NCBI RefSeq assembly: GCF_010499245.1
Contig: NZ_JAAGOW010000001.1
Coordinates: 3,844,001 to 3,908,000 of the forward strand
Source of the DNA: Variovorax sp. WS11
Lineage (GTDB): Bacteria > Pseudomonadota > Gammaproteobacteria > Burkholderiales > Burkholderiaceae_C
Direction of reading: 5' to 3'
Length of the DNA stretch: 64,000 nucleotides
The position numbers were made by a program, and so were the translations under genes. The notes under the pieces are model-generated. The model did no database searches. It was not told where the DNA came from and saw nothing but the letters and a program-made list of their open reading frames with translations. Below are positions 35,281-43,670 of the stretch, piece after piece (position 1 is the first letter of the stretch; each line of letters opens with the position of its first letter).

Positions 35281-36147
35281 ATGGACCACCGCAACCTGAT
35301 CGCGATCGACACCCACACGCACGCCGAAGTGAGCTGCTGGAATCCCTTCGACAACTACGGCGAGGAGTACGACCGCGCGGCCGACAAGTATTTCAGGTCG
35401 AGCCGGCGCCCGACGATCCAGGAAAGCATCGACTACTACCGCGAACGCAAGATCGGGCTGGTGATGTTCATGGTCGACGCGGAGTCGAACCTGGGCCGGC
35501 GCCGCATCCCGAACGAGGAGATCGCCGAGGCGGCGCAGAAGAACAGCGACATCATGATCGCCTTCGCCAGCATCGATCCTCACAAGGGGAAGATGGGGGC
35601 GCGCGAGGCGAGGCGGCTGATCGAGGAGCACGGCGTCAAGGGCTTCAAGTTCCATCCGACGGTGCAGGGCTACCACCCCTACGACAAGATGGCCTGGCCG
35701 ATCTACGAGGTGATCGCCGAGCATGGTCTGCCGGCCGTCTTCCACACCGGCCACAGCGGCATCGGCTCGGGCATGCGCTGCGGCGGCGGCCTCAGGCTGG
35801 AATACAGCAACCCGATGCACCTGGACGACGTGGCGATCGACTTCCCCGACATGCAGATCGTGATGGCGCACCCCAGCTTCCCCTGGCAAGACGAGGCGCT
35901 GAGCGTGGCCACGCACAAGCCCAATGTCTGGATCGACCTGTCGGGCTGGAGCCCGAAGTACTTCCCGAAGCAGCTGGTGCAGTACGCCAACACGCTGCTG
36001 AAGGACCGCATCCTGTTCGGCAGCGACTACCCGCTGATCACGCCGGACCGCTGGATGAAGGACTTCGAGGAGGCCGGCTTCAAGCCCGAGGTGATGCCGG
36101 GCATCTTGAAGGGCAATGCGGTCCGGCTGCTGAAGCTGGACGCCTGA
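35281..36147 (+). CDS. Amidohydrolase_2 family, 4-hydroxyphenyl-beta-ketoacyl-CoA hydrolase-like (CouO-like)
   Basis: 288 residues, a metal-dependent TIM barrel with ligands H12/H14 (DTHTHAE), a Lys in KGFKFHPT, the strand-5/6 His residues (VFHTGHSG, VMAHPSFPW) and the final Asp (LFGSDYPLITP). This matches the amidohydrolases annotated as 4-hydroxyphenyl-beta-ketoacyl-CoA hydrolase, which release hydroxybenzoate or vanillate in the Rhodococcus CouLMNO pathway. The divergent placement against crotonase-Fcs-SDR supports that function. Alternative: a decarboxylase of the same fold acting on an aromatic acid. Confidence 0.82.
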   Translation: MDHRNLIAIDTHTHAEVSCWNPFDNYGEEYDRAADKYFRSSRRPTIQESIDYYRERKIGLVMFMVDAESNLGRRRIPNEEIAEAAQKNSDIMIAFASIDPHKGKMGAREARRLIEEHGVKGFKFHPTVQGYHPYDKMAWPIYEVIAEHGLPAVFHTGHSGIGSGMRCGGGLRLEYSNPMHLDDVAIDFPDMQIVMAHPSFPWQDEALSVATHKPNVWIDLSGWSPKYFPKQLVQYANTLLKDRILFGSDYPLITPDRWMKDFEEAGFKPEVMPGILKGNAVRLLKLDA

Positions 36148-36172
36148 GCCGATACCGGCGGCGGACGGCCCT

Positions 36173-38023
36173 TCACGGAACGGGCTCCTCCTCTTCCGCC
36201 GCCAGATTCCAGTCCTGCCCCGAGCGCCGCTTGCGCTCGTCGCGCTCGCGTGCGATCTGGTCCTGGAACTGCTGACGGCCTTCCTTCGAGACCGCGATCA
36301 GCTTGGCGCGGTCCTTGTAGTGCGGATAGAGCTCGTGCATGAGCTCGATGTTGCGGCGGCGGAAGCGCATCGCGGCCTCGCGCGCCTCGTAAGCCGGCCA
36401 GCCCAGGCCCTCCAGCACCGAGCGGGCGCTGCGCAGCGAGGACTCGAAGAGCTCGCGCTCGATGAATTCCACCTTGCGGTCCAGCAGCTGGTAGAGATGC
36501 CCCACGTTGCGTGCGCGGGCGATGATGCGCGCGTTCGGGAAATGCTCGCGCGCCATGTCCACGATGGCGAGCGACTGCTCCACGTCGTCGACCGCCACCA
36601 CCAGCACCTTGGCAGTGCCGGCGCCGGCGGTGCGCAGCAGGTCCAGCCGCGTGGCGTCGCCGTAGAAGACCCGGAAGCCGAACTCGCGCAGGTTCTCGAT
36701 GGTGTCGGGGTCGTGGTCCAGCACGGTCAGTTTCAGGCCTTGGGCGCTGAGCATGCGCCCGAGGATCTGGCCGTAGCGGCCGAAGCCGCAGATCAGCACC
36801 TTGGCGTCCTGCTGCTCGGAGATTTCCTCCATCGTGACCGGCTGGCCGGCGCTGTAACGCGGCAGCACCCACTTGTCGAGCGCCACCAGCAGCAGCGGCG
36901 ACAAGAGCATCGACAGCGCCACCGCGCCGATCAGGAAAGAGGCCACGCCGGCCGGCAGCACCTGCGGCCCGGCCGCCTGGAAGACGACGAAGGCGAACTC
37001 GCCGCCCTGCGCCAGCAGCAGCGTGAACACCGGCCGCTGCTGGTAGGGCAGGCCCATCAGCTTCGCCAGCGTGAAGATCACCACCGCCTTCAACAGCATG
37101 AAGCCGAGCACGACCAGCGCCATCAGCCCCGGGCTGGCCAGCAGCACGCCGAAGTCGATGCTCATCCCGACCGCGATGAAGAACAGGCCCAGCAGCAGGC
37201 CCTTGAAGGGCTCGATGTCGGTCTCCAGTTCGCGCCGGTACTCGCTCTCGGCCAGCAGCACGCCGGCGAGGAAGGCGCCCAGCGCCATCGACAGGCCGAC
37301 GAACTGCATCAGCGCGGCGATCGCCACCACCAGCAGCAGGGAGGCGGCGGTGAAGATCTCGGGCGTGTCGCTGCGTGCGATCCAGCGCAGCAGGGGACGC
37401 AGCACCAGGCGGCCGCCCAGCACGATGCCGCCGACCACCGCGACGATCTTCAGACCCTCGAGCGCCCGGTCGGCGCCGGTGAGGGCGGGCCCCGTATCGG
37501 AACCGACGGCCAGCAGGGGCAGCAGCGCGAGGATCGGGATCGCTGCCACGTCCTGGAACAGCAGGATCGAGAAGCCGGCCTGCCCGCTCGGCGTCGGCAG
37601 CAGGTTGCGCTCGCCCAGCACCTGCAGCGCGATGGCGGTGGAGGACAGCGCCAGGCCCAGCGCCGCGACCAGGGCCACGCGCCAGCTCGCGCCGCCGGCC
37701 CAGCCGGCCAGGAAGAGCACGACCGCGCAGCCCAGGACCTGGGCCGAGCCCCAACCGAAGATCGGCCGGCGCAGGCTCCACAGGCGCTTGGGCTCCAGCT
37801 CGAGGCCGACCAGGAACAGCATCAGCACCACGCCGAACTCGGCGAAGTGCAGGATGTCCACGACGTTGGTCACCAGGCCCAGGCCCCAGGGGCCGATGAC
37901 GATGCCGGCCGCGAGGTAGCCGATGATCGAGCCCAGGCCGAGCGCCTTCGACAGCGGCACCACCAGCACGGCGGCGCCCAGGTAGATGAGGGAATTGACG
38001 AGCCAGGCCGGTGCGTGTTCCAT
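36173..38023 (-). CDS. kefC: KefC-type glutathione-regulated K+/H+ antiporter (CPA2)
   Basis: 616 residues. About twelve membrane helices (SLIYLGAAVLVVPLSKALGL, then GLVTNVVDIL) form the CPA2 exchanger. The C-terminal third carries an RCK/TrkA-N domain with the Rossmann motif VLICGFGRYGQILG. It effluxes potassium in response to glutathione adducts formed by electrophiles. A longer open frame to 38713 exists, but ATG 38023 begins the first helix and shares one base with the stop of the preceding kefF-like gene. The pair is a classical kefFC unit. Confidence 0.9.
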   Translation of the reverse strand: MEHAPAWLVNSLIYLGAAVLVVPLSKALGLGSIIGYLAAGIVIGPWGLGLVTNVVDILHFAEFGVVLMLFLVGLELEPKRLWSLRRPIFGWGSAQVLGCAVVLFLAGWAGGASWRVALVAALGLALSSTAIALQVLGERNLLPTPSGQAGFSILLFQDVAAIPILALLPLLAVGSDTGPALTGADRALEGLKIVAVVGGIVLGGRLVLRPLLRWIARSDTPEIFTAASLLLVVAIAALMQFVGLSMALGAFLAGVLLAESEYRRELETDIEPFKGLLLGLFFIAVGMSIDFGVLLASPGLMALVVLGFMLLKAVVIFTLAKLMGLPYQQRPVFTLLLAQGGEFAFVVFQAAGPQVLPAGVASFLIGAVALSMLLSPLLLVALDKWVLPRYSAGQPVTMEEISEQQDAKVLICGFGRYGQILGRMLSAQGLKLTVLDHDPDTIENLREFGFRVFYGDATRLDLLRTAGAGTAKVLVVAVDDVEQSLAIVDMAREHFPNARIIARARNVGHLYQLLDRKVEFIERELFESSLRSARSVLEGLGWPAYEAREAAMRFRRRNIELMHELYPHYKDRAKLIAVSKEGRQQFQDQIARERDERKRRSGQDWNLAAEEEEPVP

Positions 38024-38664
38024 CAGGCCTCCTCGGCTTCGTGCGGCCGGTCGGTGGCCGGCACCTCGCAGGCGACACACTCGGCGATGTCCTCCATCTC
38101 GGGCCAGTCGGGGTAGCTCGAGAGGCGCTGGCTGAAGACCTCGACGTGCGCCGCCAGCATCTCGGGGCTGGCGCTGCGCGCGCCGTGCAAGAGCAGCGGC
38201 GGCAGAAAGCGCATGCCGCACAGGGCGGCGGTCTGCTCGTAGGGCGGCAGGAAGGCGTCGAAGAAGTAGCGGTTGTAGCTTTGCGGGTGGTAGCTGCGCT
38301 CGGGCCCGCCGGTGGTGGCGACCAGCCAGCAGTCCTTGCCCTGCAGCGCCGTGCCGCCGCCGTAGGCCCAGCCGTAGCTCAGCACCTCGTCGAGCCAGAG
38401 CTTCTGCAGCGCGGGCATCGAATACCACTGGATCGGGTGCAGCAGCACCAGCAGCTCGGCGCGTGCCAGGCGGGCCTGCTCGGCCTGCACGTCGATCGCG
38501 AAGTCCGGGTAGCTGGCATAGAGGTCGTTGACCTCGACGCCGGGCAGGCCGCGTGCGGCCTGCAGCAGCTGCCAGTTGATGCGCGAATCGCGCCAATGGG
38601 GATGGGCGGCGAGCAGGTAGATCCCCCCTGCGGAACTGCCGGGGCCGGTGGTTGTCGTTGTCAT
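38023..38664 (-). CDS. kefF: KefF-like flavodoxin-fold NAD(P)H oxidoreductase
   Basis: 213 residues of the flavodoxin_2 fold: IYLLAAHPHWRDSRIN, ELLVLLHPIQWYSMPALQKLW and a WLVATTGGPE segment are NQO/KefF blocks. KefF is the ancillary cytoplasmic subunit that activates KefC and reduces quinones. Upstream of kefC with a 1-nt overlap (TGATG), the two are translationally coupled. Confidence 0.9.
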   Translation of the reverse strand: MTTTTTGPGSSAGGIYLLAAHPHWRDSRINWQLLQAARGLPGVEVNDLYASYPDFAIDVQAEQARLARAELLVLLHPIQWYSMPALQKLWLDEVLSYGWAYGGGTALQGKDCWLVATTGGPERSYHPQSYNRYFFDAFLPPYEQTAALCGMRFLPPLLLHGARSASPEMLAAHVEVFSQRLSSYPDWPEMEDIAECVACEVPATDRPHEAEEA

Positions 38665-38748
38665 GGTCCGCGAACATAGCGCAACTCGGACGGCCGGCGG
38701 GCGTGGCTACCATGGCGCCTTGTCTCTTCAGCCTGGAAGGAGCCTGTC

Positions 38749-39369
38749 ATGCCGGTGGTCCTGGTCGCCAATCCCAAGGGTGGGGTCGGCAAATCCACGC
38801 TCGCGACCAACATTGCGGGCTATTTCGCGAGCCGTGGCCATGCGGTGATGCTGGGCGACATCGACCGGCAGCAGTCCTCGCGCCTGTGGCTCGGGCTGCG
38901 CACGCCGGCCGCGCGCGAGATCAGGACCTGGGAGGCCTCGGAAGACGGCAACGTGGTGCGGCCCCCGCGCGGCACCACCCATGCGGTGATCGACACGCCG
39001 GCCGGCCTGCACGGCTCGCGCCTCAAGGAGGTGGTGCCGCTGGCCGACAAGGTGCTGGTGCCGCTGCAGCCCAGCATCTTCGACATCTACGCCACGCGCG
39101 ACTTCCTCGACAAGCTGCTGGCCAACCGCCATCTCGGCAAGACACAGGTCGGCGTCGTCGGCATGCGCGTCGACGGCCGCACACTGGCGGCCGAGCGCCT
39201 GCGCGAGTTCGTCGCCGGGCTGGGCGTGCCGGTGCTGGGCGAGCTGCGCGACACGCAGAACTACGTGCAGCTGGCCGCGCGGGGGCTGACGCTCTTCGAC
39301 ATCGCGCCGGGCCGGGTGCAGCGCGACCTCGAGCAGTGGCAGCCGATCCAGCAGTGGCTCGAAGCCTGA
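38749..39369 (+). CDS. ParA-family ATPase without a ParB partner
   Basis: 206 residues. The deviant Walker A NPKGGVGKST is at residues 8-17, and a Walker A'-like MLGDIDRQQSS and HAVIDTPAGLHG follow. No ParB or parS-like repeat is nearby, so plasmid or chromosome partition is unlikely. Orphan ParA proteins of this size position protein complexes (chemoreceptors, carboxysomes, conjugation parts), but no partner is evident among KefF, MaoC or LysR. It appears monocistronic, 72 nt before the MaoC gene. Confidence 0.88.
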   Translation: MPVVLVANPKGGVGKSTLATNIAGYFASRGHAVMLGDIDRQQSSRLWLGLRTPAAREIRTWEASEDGNVVRPPRGTTHAVIDTPAGLHGSRLKEVVPLADKVLVPLQPSIFDIYATRDFLDKLLANRHLGKTQVGVVGMRVDGRTLAAERLREFVAGLGVPVLGELRDTQNYVQLAARGLTLFDIAPGRVQRDLEQWQPIQQWLEA

Positions 39370-39441
39370 CTGAGGTTTACCCGCAGCCGCCTTGTCGCGG
39401 CAGCTACAGCCGCGGCGCTTGCGGCCCGATACAGTGAAAGC

Positions 39442-39900
39442 ATGAAGAAGACATTCCAGACCCTTCAGGATCTCGCCGCCTGCGTCGGCCAGGAAGTCGC
39501 GGTGAGCGACTGGACCACCGTCACGCAGGAGCAGGTCAACCAGTTCGCCGAGGCCACCGGCGACCACCAGTGGATCCACGTGGACGTGGAGCGCGCCAAG
39601 GCCGGGCCCTTCGGCGGGCCGATCGCGCATGGCTTCCTGACCCTGTCGCTGCTGCCGCGCTTCTACGAGACGGCCTTCGAGGTGGTCGAGTCACGCATGG
39701 GCGTGAACTATGGGCTCAACCGCGTGCGCTTCATGACGCCGGTGCCGGTGGGCGGCCGGCTGCGCGGCCGCATGAAGCTGCTGAGCTGCGAACCGATCGA
39801 GGGCGAGGGCGTCCAGATGGTCTGGGAAACCACCATCGAGCTCGAGGGCGCGCCCAAGCCGGCCTGCGTGGCCGAATCGGTGGTGCGCCGCTACCGCTGA
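39442..39900 (+). CDS. MaoC-family (R)-enoyl-CoA hydratase-like protein
   Basis: 152 residues with the single hot-dog fold. The hydratase-2 motif is FAEATGDHQWIHVD (catalytic Asp and His), followed by GPFGGPIAHGFLTLSLLP. It is close to the NodN-type group. It would hydrate an enoyl-CoA or related thioester; the substrate is unknown. GC-rich flanks carry no clear promoter. The LysR gene follows after 35 nt. Confidence 0.87.
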   Translation: MKKTFQTLQDLAACVGQEVAVSDWTTVTQEQVNQFAEATGDHQWIHVDVERAKAGPFGGPIAHGFLTLSLLPRFYETAFEVVESRMGVNYGLNRVRFMTPVPVGGRLRGRMKLLSCEPIEGEGVQMVWETTIELEGAPKPACVAESVVRRYR

Positions 39901-39935
39901 CGAATCCACCGGGCCGCCCGGCGCGTAGGGGCGGC

Positions 39936-40829
39936 ATGGACCGATTGCTTTCCATGCGCGTCTTCCAGCGCGTGATCGACGAGGGCGGCTTCGCGGCGGC
40001 CGCGCGGGCGCTGGCGCTGTCGCCGGCGGCCGTCACCCGGCTGGTGGGCGACCTGGAGGCGCACCTGGGCGCGCGGCTGATGCAGCGCAGCACGCGCAGC
40101 ATCCGCCTCACCGAGGCGGGGCGTGCCTACCTGGGGAGCCTGCGCGCCATCCTGCAGGGCATCGACGAGGCCGAGGCCGTGGCGGCCGCCGGCACGCGCG
40201 AGCTGCAGGGCACGCTGCGCATCGTGTCGGCGCCGGCGCTCGCGGCCCATGTGCTCGCACCGCGCATCGCGCCGTGGCGCGCGCTGCATCCCCGGCTGGC
40301 GCTGGACATCGCGACCGATCCGCTGCCGCAGCAGCTGGTGGCCGCCTTCGACCTGGGCCTGCTGCTGCTGGAAGACGGCTGCGACCTGAACCTGGCGGTG
40401 CGGCCGCTGGCCCGTACCGAGACCATCCTGTGTGCTTCGCCCGCCTACCTGCGCCGTGCCGGCATGCCGGGCCGGCCCGAGGCGCTGGCGGACCATGCCT
40501 GCCTGCGCTTTCCCGGCGTGCGCCGCCTGCGTCTCCAGCCGCGCCAGGGGGCGGCATCGGCGGTCGAGGTCGAGATGCCGGTGGCGCTGCAGTCGGCCAG
40601 CTTCGAGCTGCTCTGCCAGGCAGCGCTGGAGGGCGCCGGGATTGCCGCGCTCGCGAGCGCGCTGGTGGCAGCCCAGTTGGCCCGCGGCGAGCTGGTGCGG
40701 CTGCTGCCCGAGTGGGTCGCCGGGCGCTTCACGATCTGCGCGGCGCTCCCCAGCCGCAAACTGATGCCGGCGCGCACGCGGGCCTTCCTGGATTTTCTGG
40801 ACAGTCCCTTGCCGGGCGCCGCATCCTGA
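39936..40829 (+). CDS. LysR-family transcriptional regulator
   Basis: 297 residues. The N-terminal winged helix (MRVFQRVIDEGGFAAAARAL, LVGDLEAHLGARLMQRSTRS) is of the CrgA/DsdC-like subgroup, with the usual C-terminal effector domain. The start at ATG 39936 coincides with the HTH beginning; upstream frame belongs to the MaoC region. No divergent target exists, so its regulon cannot be inferred. A perfect hairpin follows the stop, shared with the convergent trmL. Confidence 0.9.
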   Translation: MDRLLSMRVFQRVIDEGGFAAAARALALSPAAVTRLVGDLEAHLGARLMQRSTRSIRLTEAGRAYLGSLRAILQGIDEAEAVAAAGTRELQGTLRIVSAPALAAHVLAPRIAPWRALHPRLALDIATDPLPQQLVAAFDLGLLLLEDGCDLNLAVRPLARTETILCASPAYLRRAGMPGRPEALADHACLRFPGVRRLRLQPRQGAASAVEVEMPVALQSASFELLCQAALEGAGIAALASALVAAQLARGELVRLLPEWVAGRFTICAALPSRKLMPARTRAFLDFLDSPLPGAAS

Positions 40830-40831
40830 GC

Positions 40832-40868
40832 GGCGGCAGAACGCCTCAGGCGAAGCCGTTCTGCCGCC
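40832..40868. terminator. Long perfect inverted repeat between convergent lysR and trmL
   Basis: Twelve-base perfect arms, GGCGGCAGAACG at 40832-40843 and CGTTCTGCCGCC at 40857-40868, with a 13-base loop. The second arm overlaps the last codons of trmL. It lacks a T run, so it is a candidate bidirectional terminator or mRNA-end stabiliser. Confidence 0.45.
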
Positions 40869-41325
40869 ACGCCTCGAACACCGTCACCGCCACTGCGTTC
40901 GACAGGTTCAGGCTGCGCTGGCCTTCGCGCATCGGCAGGCGCAGGCGCTGCGGCGGCGGGAAGCGTTCGCGCAGTTCCGGCGCCAGGCCGCGCGTTTCCG
41001 AACCGAAGACCAGCCAGTCGCCGGGACGGAAATCGACCTCGTGGACGGTGCGCGTGCCTCGTGTGGTGAGCGCGAACAGGCGTTCGGGCGACGGCTCCTC
41101 GGCGGCCAGCAGTGTTTCCCAGCCTGCGTGGCGCCGGACCTCGGCGTACTCGTGATAGTCGAGGCCGGCGCGCCGCAGCAGCCGGTCGTCCATCGAGAAG
41201 CCCAGCGGCTCCACCAGGTGCAGGGTGCAGCCGGTGTTGGCAGCCAGCCGGATCACGTTGCCGGTGTTGGGCGGGATTTCGGGTTCGACCAGGACGATGT
41301 GGAACATGGGCCCGATTGTCTTCAT
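40846..41325 (-). CDS. trmL: tRNA (cytidine(34)-2'-O)-methyltransferase TrmL
   Basis: 159 residues; a small SPOUT methyltransferase. The start block FHIVLVEPEIPPNTGNVIRL is characteristic, and the trefoil-knot region has WLVFGSETRGLAP and RSLNLSNAVAVTVFE. It methylates the 2'-OH of the wobble nucleotide in tRNA-Leu. The start may be six codons later (ATG 41307), which is the usual TrmL start. ATG 41325 overlaps the comF stop (ATGA) and is kept for that coupling. Confidence 0.9.
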   Translation of the reverse strand: MKTIGPMFHIVLVEPEIPPNTGNVIRLAANTGCTLHLVEPLGFSMDDRLLRRAGLDYHEYAEVRRHAGWETLLAAEEPSPERLFALTTRGTRTVHEVDFRPGDWLVFGSETRGLAPELRERFPPPQRLRLPMREGQRSLNLSNAVAVTVFEAWRQNGFA

Positions 41326-42044
41326 GCGGGCGGATCGGTCCGCGCCAGCACGAGCGCGGTGATGTGCGCGGCCCCGCCGGTGCGCACCACCTGCGCCGCC
41401 GAGAACAGCGAGGCGCCGCTGGTCATCACGTCGTCCACCAGCACGATGCGCCGCCCGCGCACCGCCTCGGCGCGCAGCGGCTCCAGCGCGAAGGCGCCCT
41501 GCAGGTTGCGCAGCCGCTCGGTGCGCGCAAGGCCGCTTTGCGCCGGGGTCTCCCGGGTGCGCAGCAGCAGCCGGGCATCGGTCTTCTGTGGAGCGAGCCG
41601 GCGCGCCAGCTCGTGCGCCTGGTTGAAGCCGCGCTCGCGCAGCCGGCCCGGGGCCAGCGGCATCGGCAGCACCAGGTCGGCCTGCTCCAGGGCCGGCTCG
41701 ACCCAGGGGGCGCTGCGCAGCAGGGTCGCCAGCGGTGCGGCCCAGCCCGCGCGGCCCTGGAACTTGAACTGCGCGATGCAATCCGGCCAGGGCCAGGCAT
41801 AGGCACAGGCCGCCAGGCAGGCGTCCAGCGGCGGCGGATGGGCGAGGCACTCGCCGCAGCGGGGCACCCCCTGCGGCACCGGCAGGGCACAGCCGAGGCA
41901 GCGTGCTGCGGGCGGCGCGAAGCGCGTCACGCAGGCGTCGCACACCGGCCGCGAGGGCCAGGCCCGGCACACGGCGCACTGGCTCGGCACGCGTTCGAGC
42001 AGGGAAGAGAGCAGAGAAGGGCGCCCGCGCCAGGGGTTGGACAT
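41322..42044 (-). CDS. comF: ComF-family phosphoribosyltransferase-like protein
   Basis: 240 residues. An N-terminal Cys-rich zinc ribbon (CAVCRAWPSRPVCDACV, then RCLGCALPVPQ and CGEC) precedes a type I phosphoribosyltransferase fold with the PRPP motif RIVLVDDVMTSGAS. ComF proteins take part in DNA uptake during transformation, interacting with the helicase/PriA, but many have unclear roles. It is divergent from the BioC-like gene across only 22 nt and coupled to trmL. Confidence 0.9.
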   Translation of the reverse strand: MSNPWRGRPSLLSSLLERVPSQCAVCRAWPSRPVCDACVTRFAPPAARCLGCALPVPQGVPRCGECLAHPPPLDACLAACAYAWPWPDCIAQFKFQGRAGWAAPLATLLRSAPWVEPALEQADLVLPMPLAPGRLRERGFNQAHELARRLAPQKTDARLLLRTRETPAQSGLARTERLRNLQGAFALEPLRAEAVRGRRIVLVDDVMTSGASLFSAAQVVRTGGAAHITALVLARTDPPA

Positions 42045-42066
42045 GCCTCAATATACTGAGCGCCCC

Positions 42067-42984
42067 ATGGCCACCGATCCCCCCCAGCGACCGCCGACCA
42101 TCGATGCGGCGGCCGCCGCGCGGTGGAGCCGCCTCGTGCCCGAGGGCAGCGCACCCTGGCTGCACGAGGAGATCGGCCGGCGCATGGAAGACCGGCTGCA
42201 GTGGATCAAGACCCAGCCGAGCCATTGGGCCGACTGGTCTCCCCTGCGCGGCGGCATGGAGGCGCATGCGCTGCTCGCGCGCCGTTACCGCGACGCCGCG
42301 GCCTTCGTGATCGAGCCGGAACCGGCGCTGCTCGCGCCCACCCGCGAGGCGCTCGCCGCGCCCTGGTGGAGCGCTCGGCGCTGGCAAGGCGCGCGCCCGA
42401 GCTTCGATGCGCCGCCCGAGGAGGGCGTGGACCTGCTGTGGGCCAACATGGCGCTGCACATGGCGGCCGACCCGCAGGCCCTGATCGCGCGCTGGCACCG
42501 GCTGGTGGCGACCGACGGCTTCCTGATGTTCTCCTGCTTCGGCCCCGACACGGTGCGCGAGCTGCGCGTGCTGCACGAGCGCCAGGGCTGGCCGCCGGCC
42601 AGCCACGAGTTCACCGACATGCACGACTGGGGCGACATGCTGGTGCATGCCGGCTTCGCGGAGCCGGTGATGGACATGGAGCGCATCGTGCTCACCTGGC
42701 CCAGTGCCGAGGCCGCGTTGGCCGAGCTGCGCACGTTGGGGCGCAACCTCCATCGGGCGCGCTTTCCCGCGCTGCGCGGCCGGACCTGGCACCGCAACCT
42801 GCGCCGCGCGCTGCCCGACGTGGCGCTGTCCGCGGAAGGGGCGGGGCGGATCGCGCTGACCTTCGAGATCATCTACGGCCATGCCTTCAAGCCGGCGCCG
42901 CGCGTGGCCCTGGCGGCCGAAAGCGCAGTCTCGCTGCGCGAAATGCGTTCGATGCTCCAGCGCGGCGGGCGACCGGGTGGCTGA
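42067..42984 (+). CDS. BioC-like methyltransferase with degenerate SAM-binding motif
   Basis: 305 residues. The C-terminal two thirds match the BioC/class I methyltransferase layout: VDLLWANMALHMAADP (motif III-IV region), DGFLMFSCFGPDTVREL and a DMHDWGDMLVHAGF segment. Where the glycine-rich motif I (VLDxGCGxG) should be, I read only SPLRGGMEAHALL, so SAM binding is doubtful. BioC makes malonyl-ACP methyl ester for biotin synthesis, but no other bio gene is nearby. It may be a paralogue with a changed role. Start ATG 42067; an upstream in-frame ATG at 42037 lies in the comF leader. Confidence 0.75.
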   Translation: MATDPPQRPPTIDAAAAARWSRLVPEGSAPWLHEEIGRRMEDRLQWIKTQPSHWADWSPLRGGMEAHALLARRYRDAAAFVIEPEPALLAPTREALAAPWWSARRWQGARPSFDAPPEEGVDLLWANMALHMAADPQALIARWHRLVATDGFLMFSCFGPDTVRELRVLHERQGWPPASHEFTDMHDWGDMLVHAGFAEPVMDMERIVLTWPSAEAALAELRTLGRNLHRARFPALRGRTWHRNLRRALPDVALSAEGAGRIALTFEIIYGHAFKPAPRVALAAESAVSLREMRSMLQRGGRPGG

Positions 42985-43128
42985 GCCCGAGGCGAGGGCC
43001 GCAGAGCCGTTCGGATCACCCGCTACAATCCGCCGTTGCGTGAACTCCGGGTATTGTCCCGTGATCGAGGCCTGTCGGACATGGGTTTGACGGCGATCGA
43101 CGCACCGATTTGCTGAACTCGCTCGCCC

Positions 43129-43605
43129 GTGTCGAATTCCGTGTTTCGTTTTGCCACCGTTTCAGGCCAGAACATCCACTGGTTCCTGAAGCGCAACTGC
43201 TCGGTCACGCCGAGCCAGCTCGGCTGGCTCTACGCATCCTTGTGCGTGATCTCGCTGGGCATCGGAACCGTCTTCTGGCTGCATGGCGCGCTGCTGGTGT
43301 TGCCCTTCGCCTGGCTCGAGCTGGGCGCCGTCGGCTTCGCCTTCCTGCTGTATGCGCGCCACGCCGCCGACGGCGAGCGTATCGCGCTGCAGGGTGGCCG
43401 GCTGGTGGTCGAGCTCGAAAACGGCGGGCACTACGAGCGCACTGAATTCTTGCCGCACCAGGTGCGGGTCGAGCCGCAGCTCAGCGACCGGTCGCTGATC
43501 GAGGTCTCGGGACAGGGTCGTTCGGTCAGGGTGGGGCGCTATGTGCGTCCGGAGCTGCGCGCGGCGCTGGCGCGCGAGATTCGCATGGCATTGCGCGGCG
43601 CCTGA
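43129..43605 (+). CDS. DUF2244 integral membrane protein
   Basis: 158 residues from a GTG start. Two hydrophobic helices (LYASLCVISLGIGTVFWL, then LLVLPFAWLELGAVGFAFLL) precede a cytoplasmic beta-rich domain (GERIALQGGRLVVELENGG). This is the DUF2244 pattern, often found beside cytochrome oxidase genes. Function unknown; position 65 nt upstream of coxB suggests a role in oxidase biogenesis. The preceding 144 nt contain a TACAAT at 43024-43029 as a possible -10. Confidence 0.82.
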   Translation: MSNSVFRFATVSGQNIHWFLKRNCSVTPSQLGWLYASLCVISLGIGTVFWLHGALLVLPFAWLELGAVGFAFLLYARHAADGERIALQGGRLVVELENGGHYERTEFLPHQVRVEPQLSDRSLIEVSGQGRSVRVGRYVRPELRAALAREIRMALRGA

Positions 43606-43670
43606 AGGCGCGGCGCGCTGCGGCACCGTGGGGACCGGTGGGTTACTTGAAAATTGAAGAAGTGAACACG

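Noticed and set aside
36320..38116. 598-codon plus-strand frame opposite kefC
   Set aside because: Low-complexity antisense translation; kefC has clear helices and an RCK domain.
38749..39369. Plasmid or integrative element partition locus
   Set aside because: Only ParA is present; no ParB, integrase, tRNA or direct repeats, and flanking genes are ordinary chromosomal ones.
42067..42984. Biotin biosynthesis operon
   Set aside because: No bioA, bioB, bioD, bioF or bioH nearby, and the methyltransferase motif I is not recognisable.
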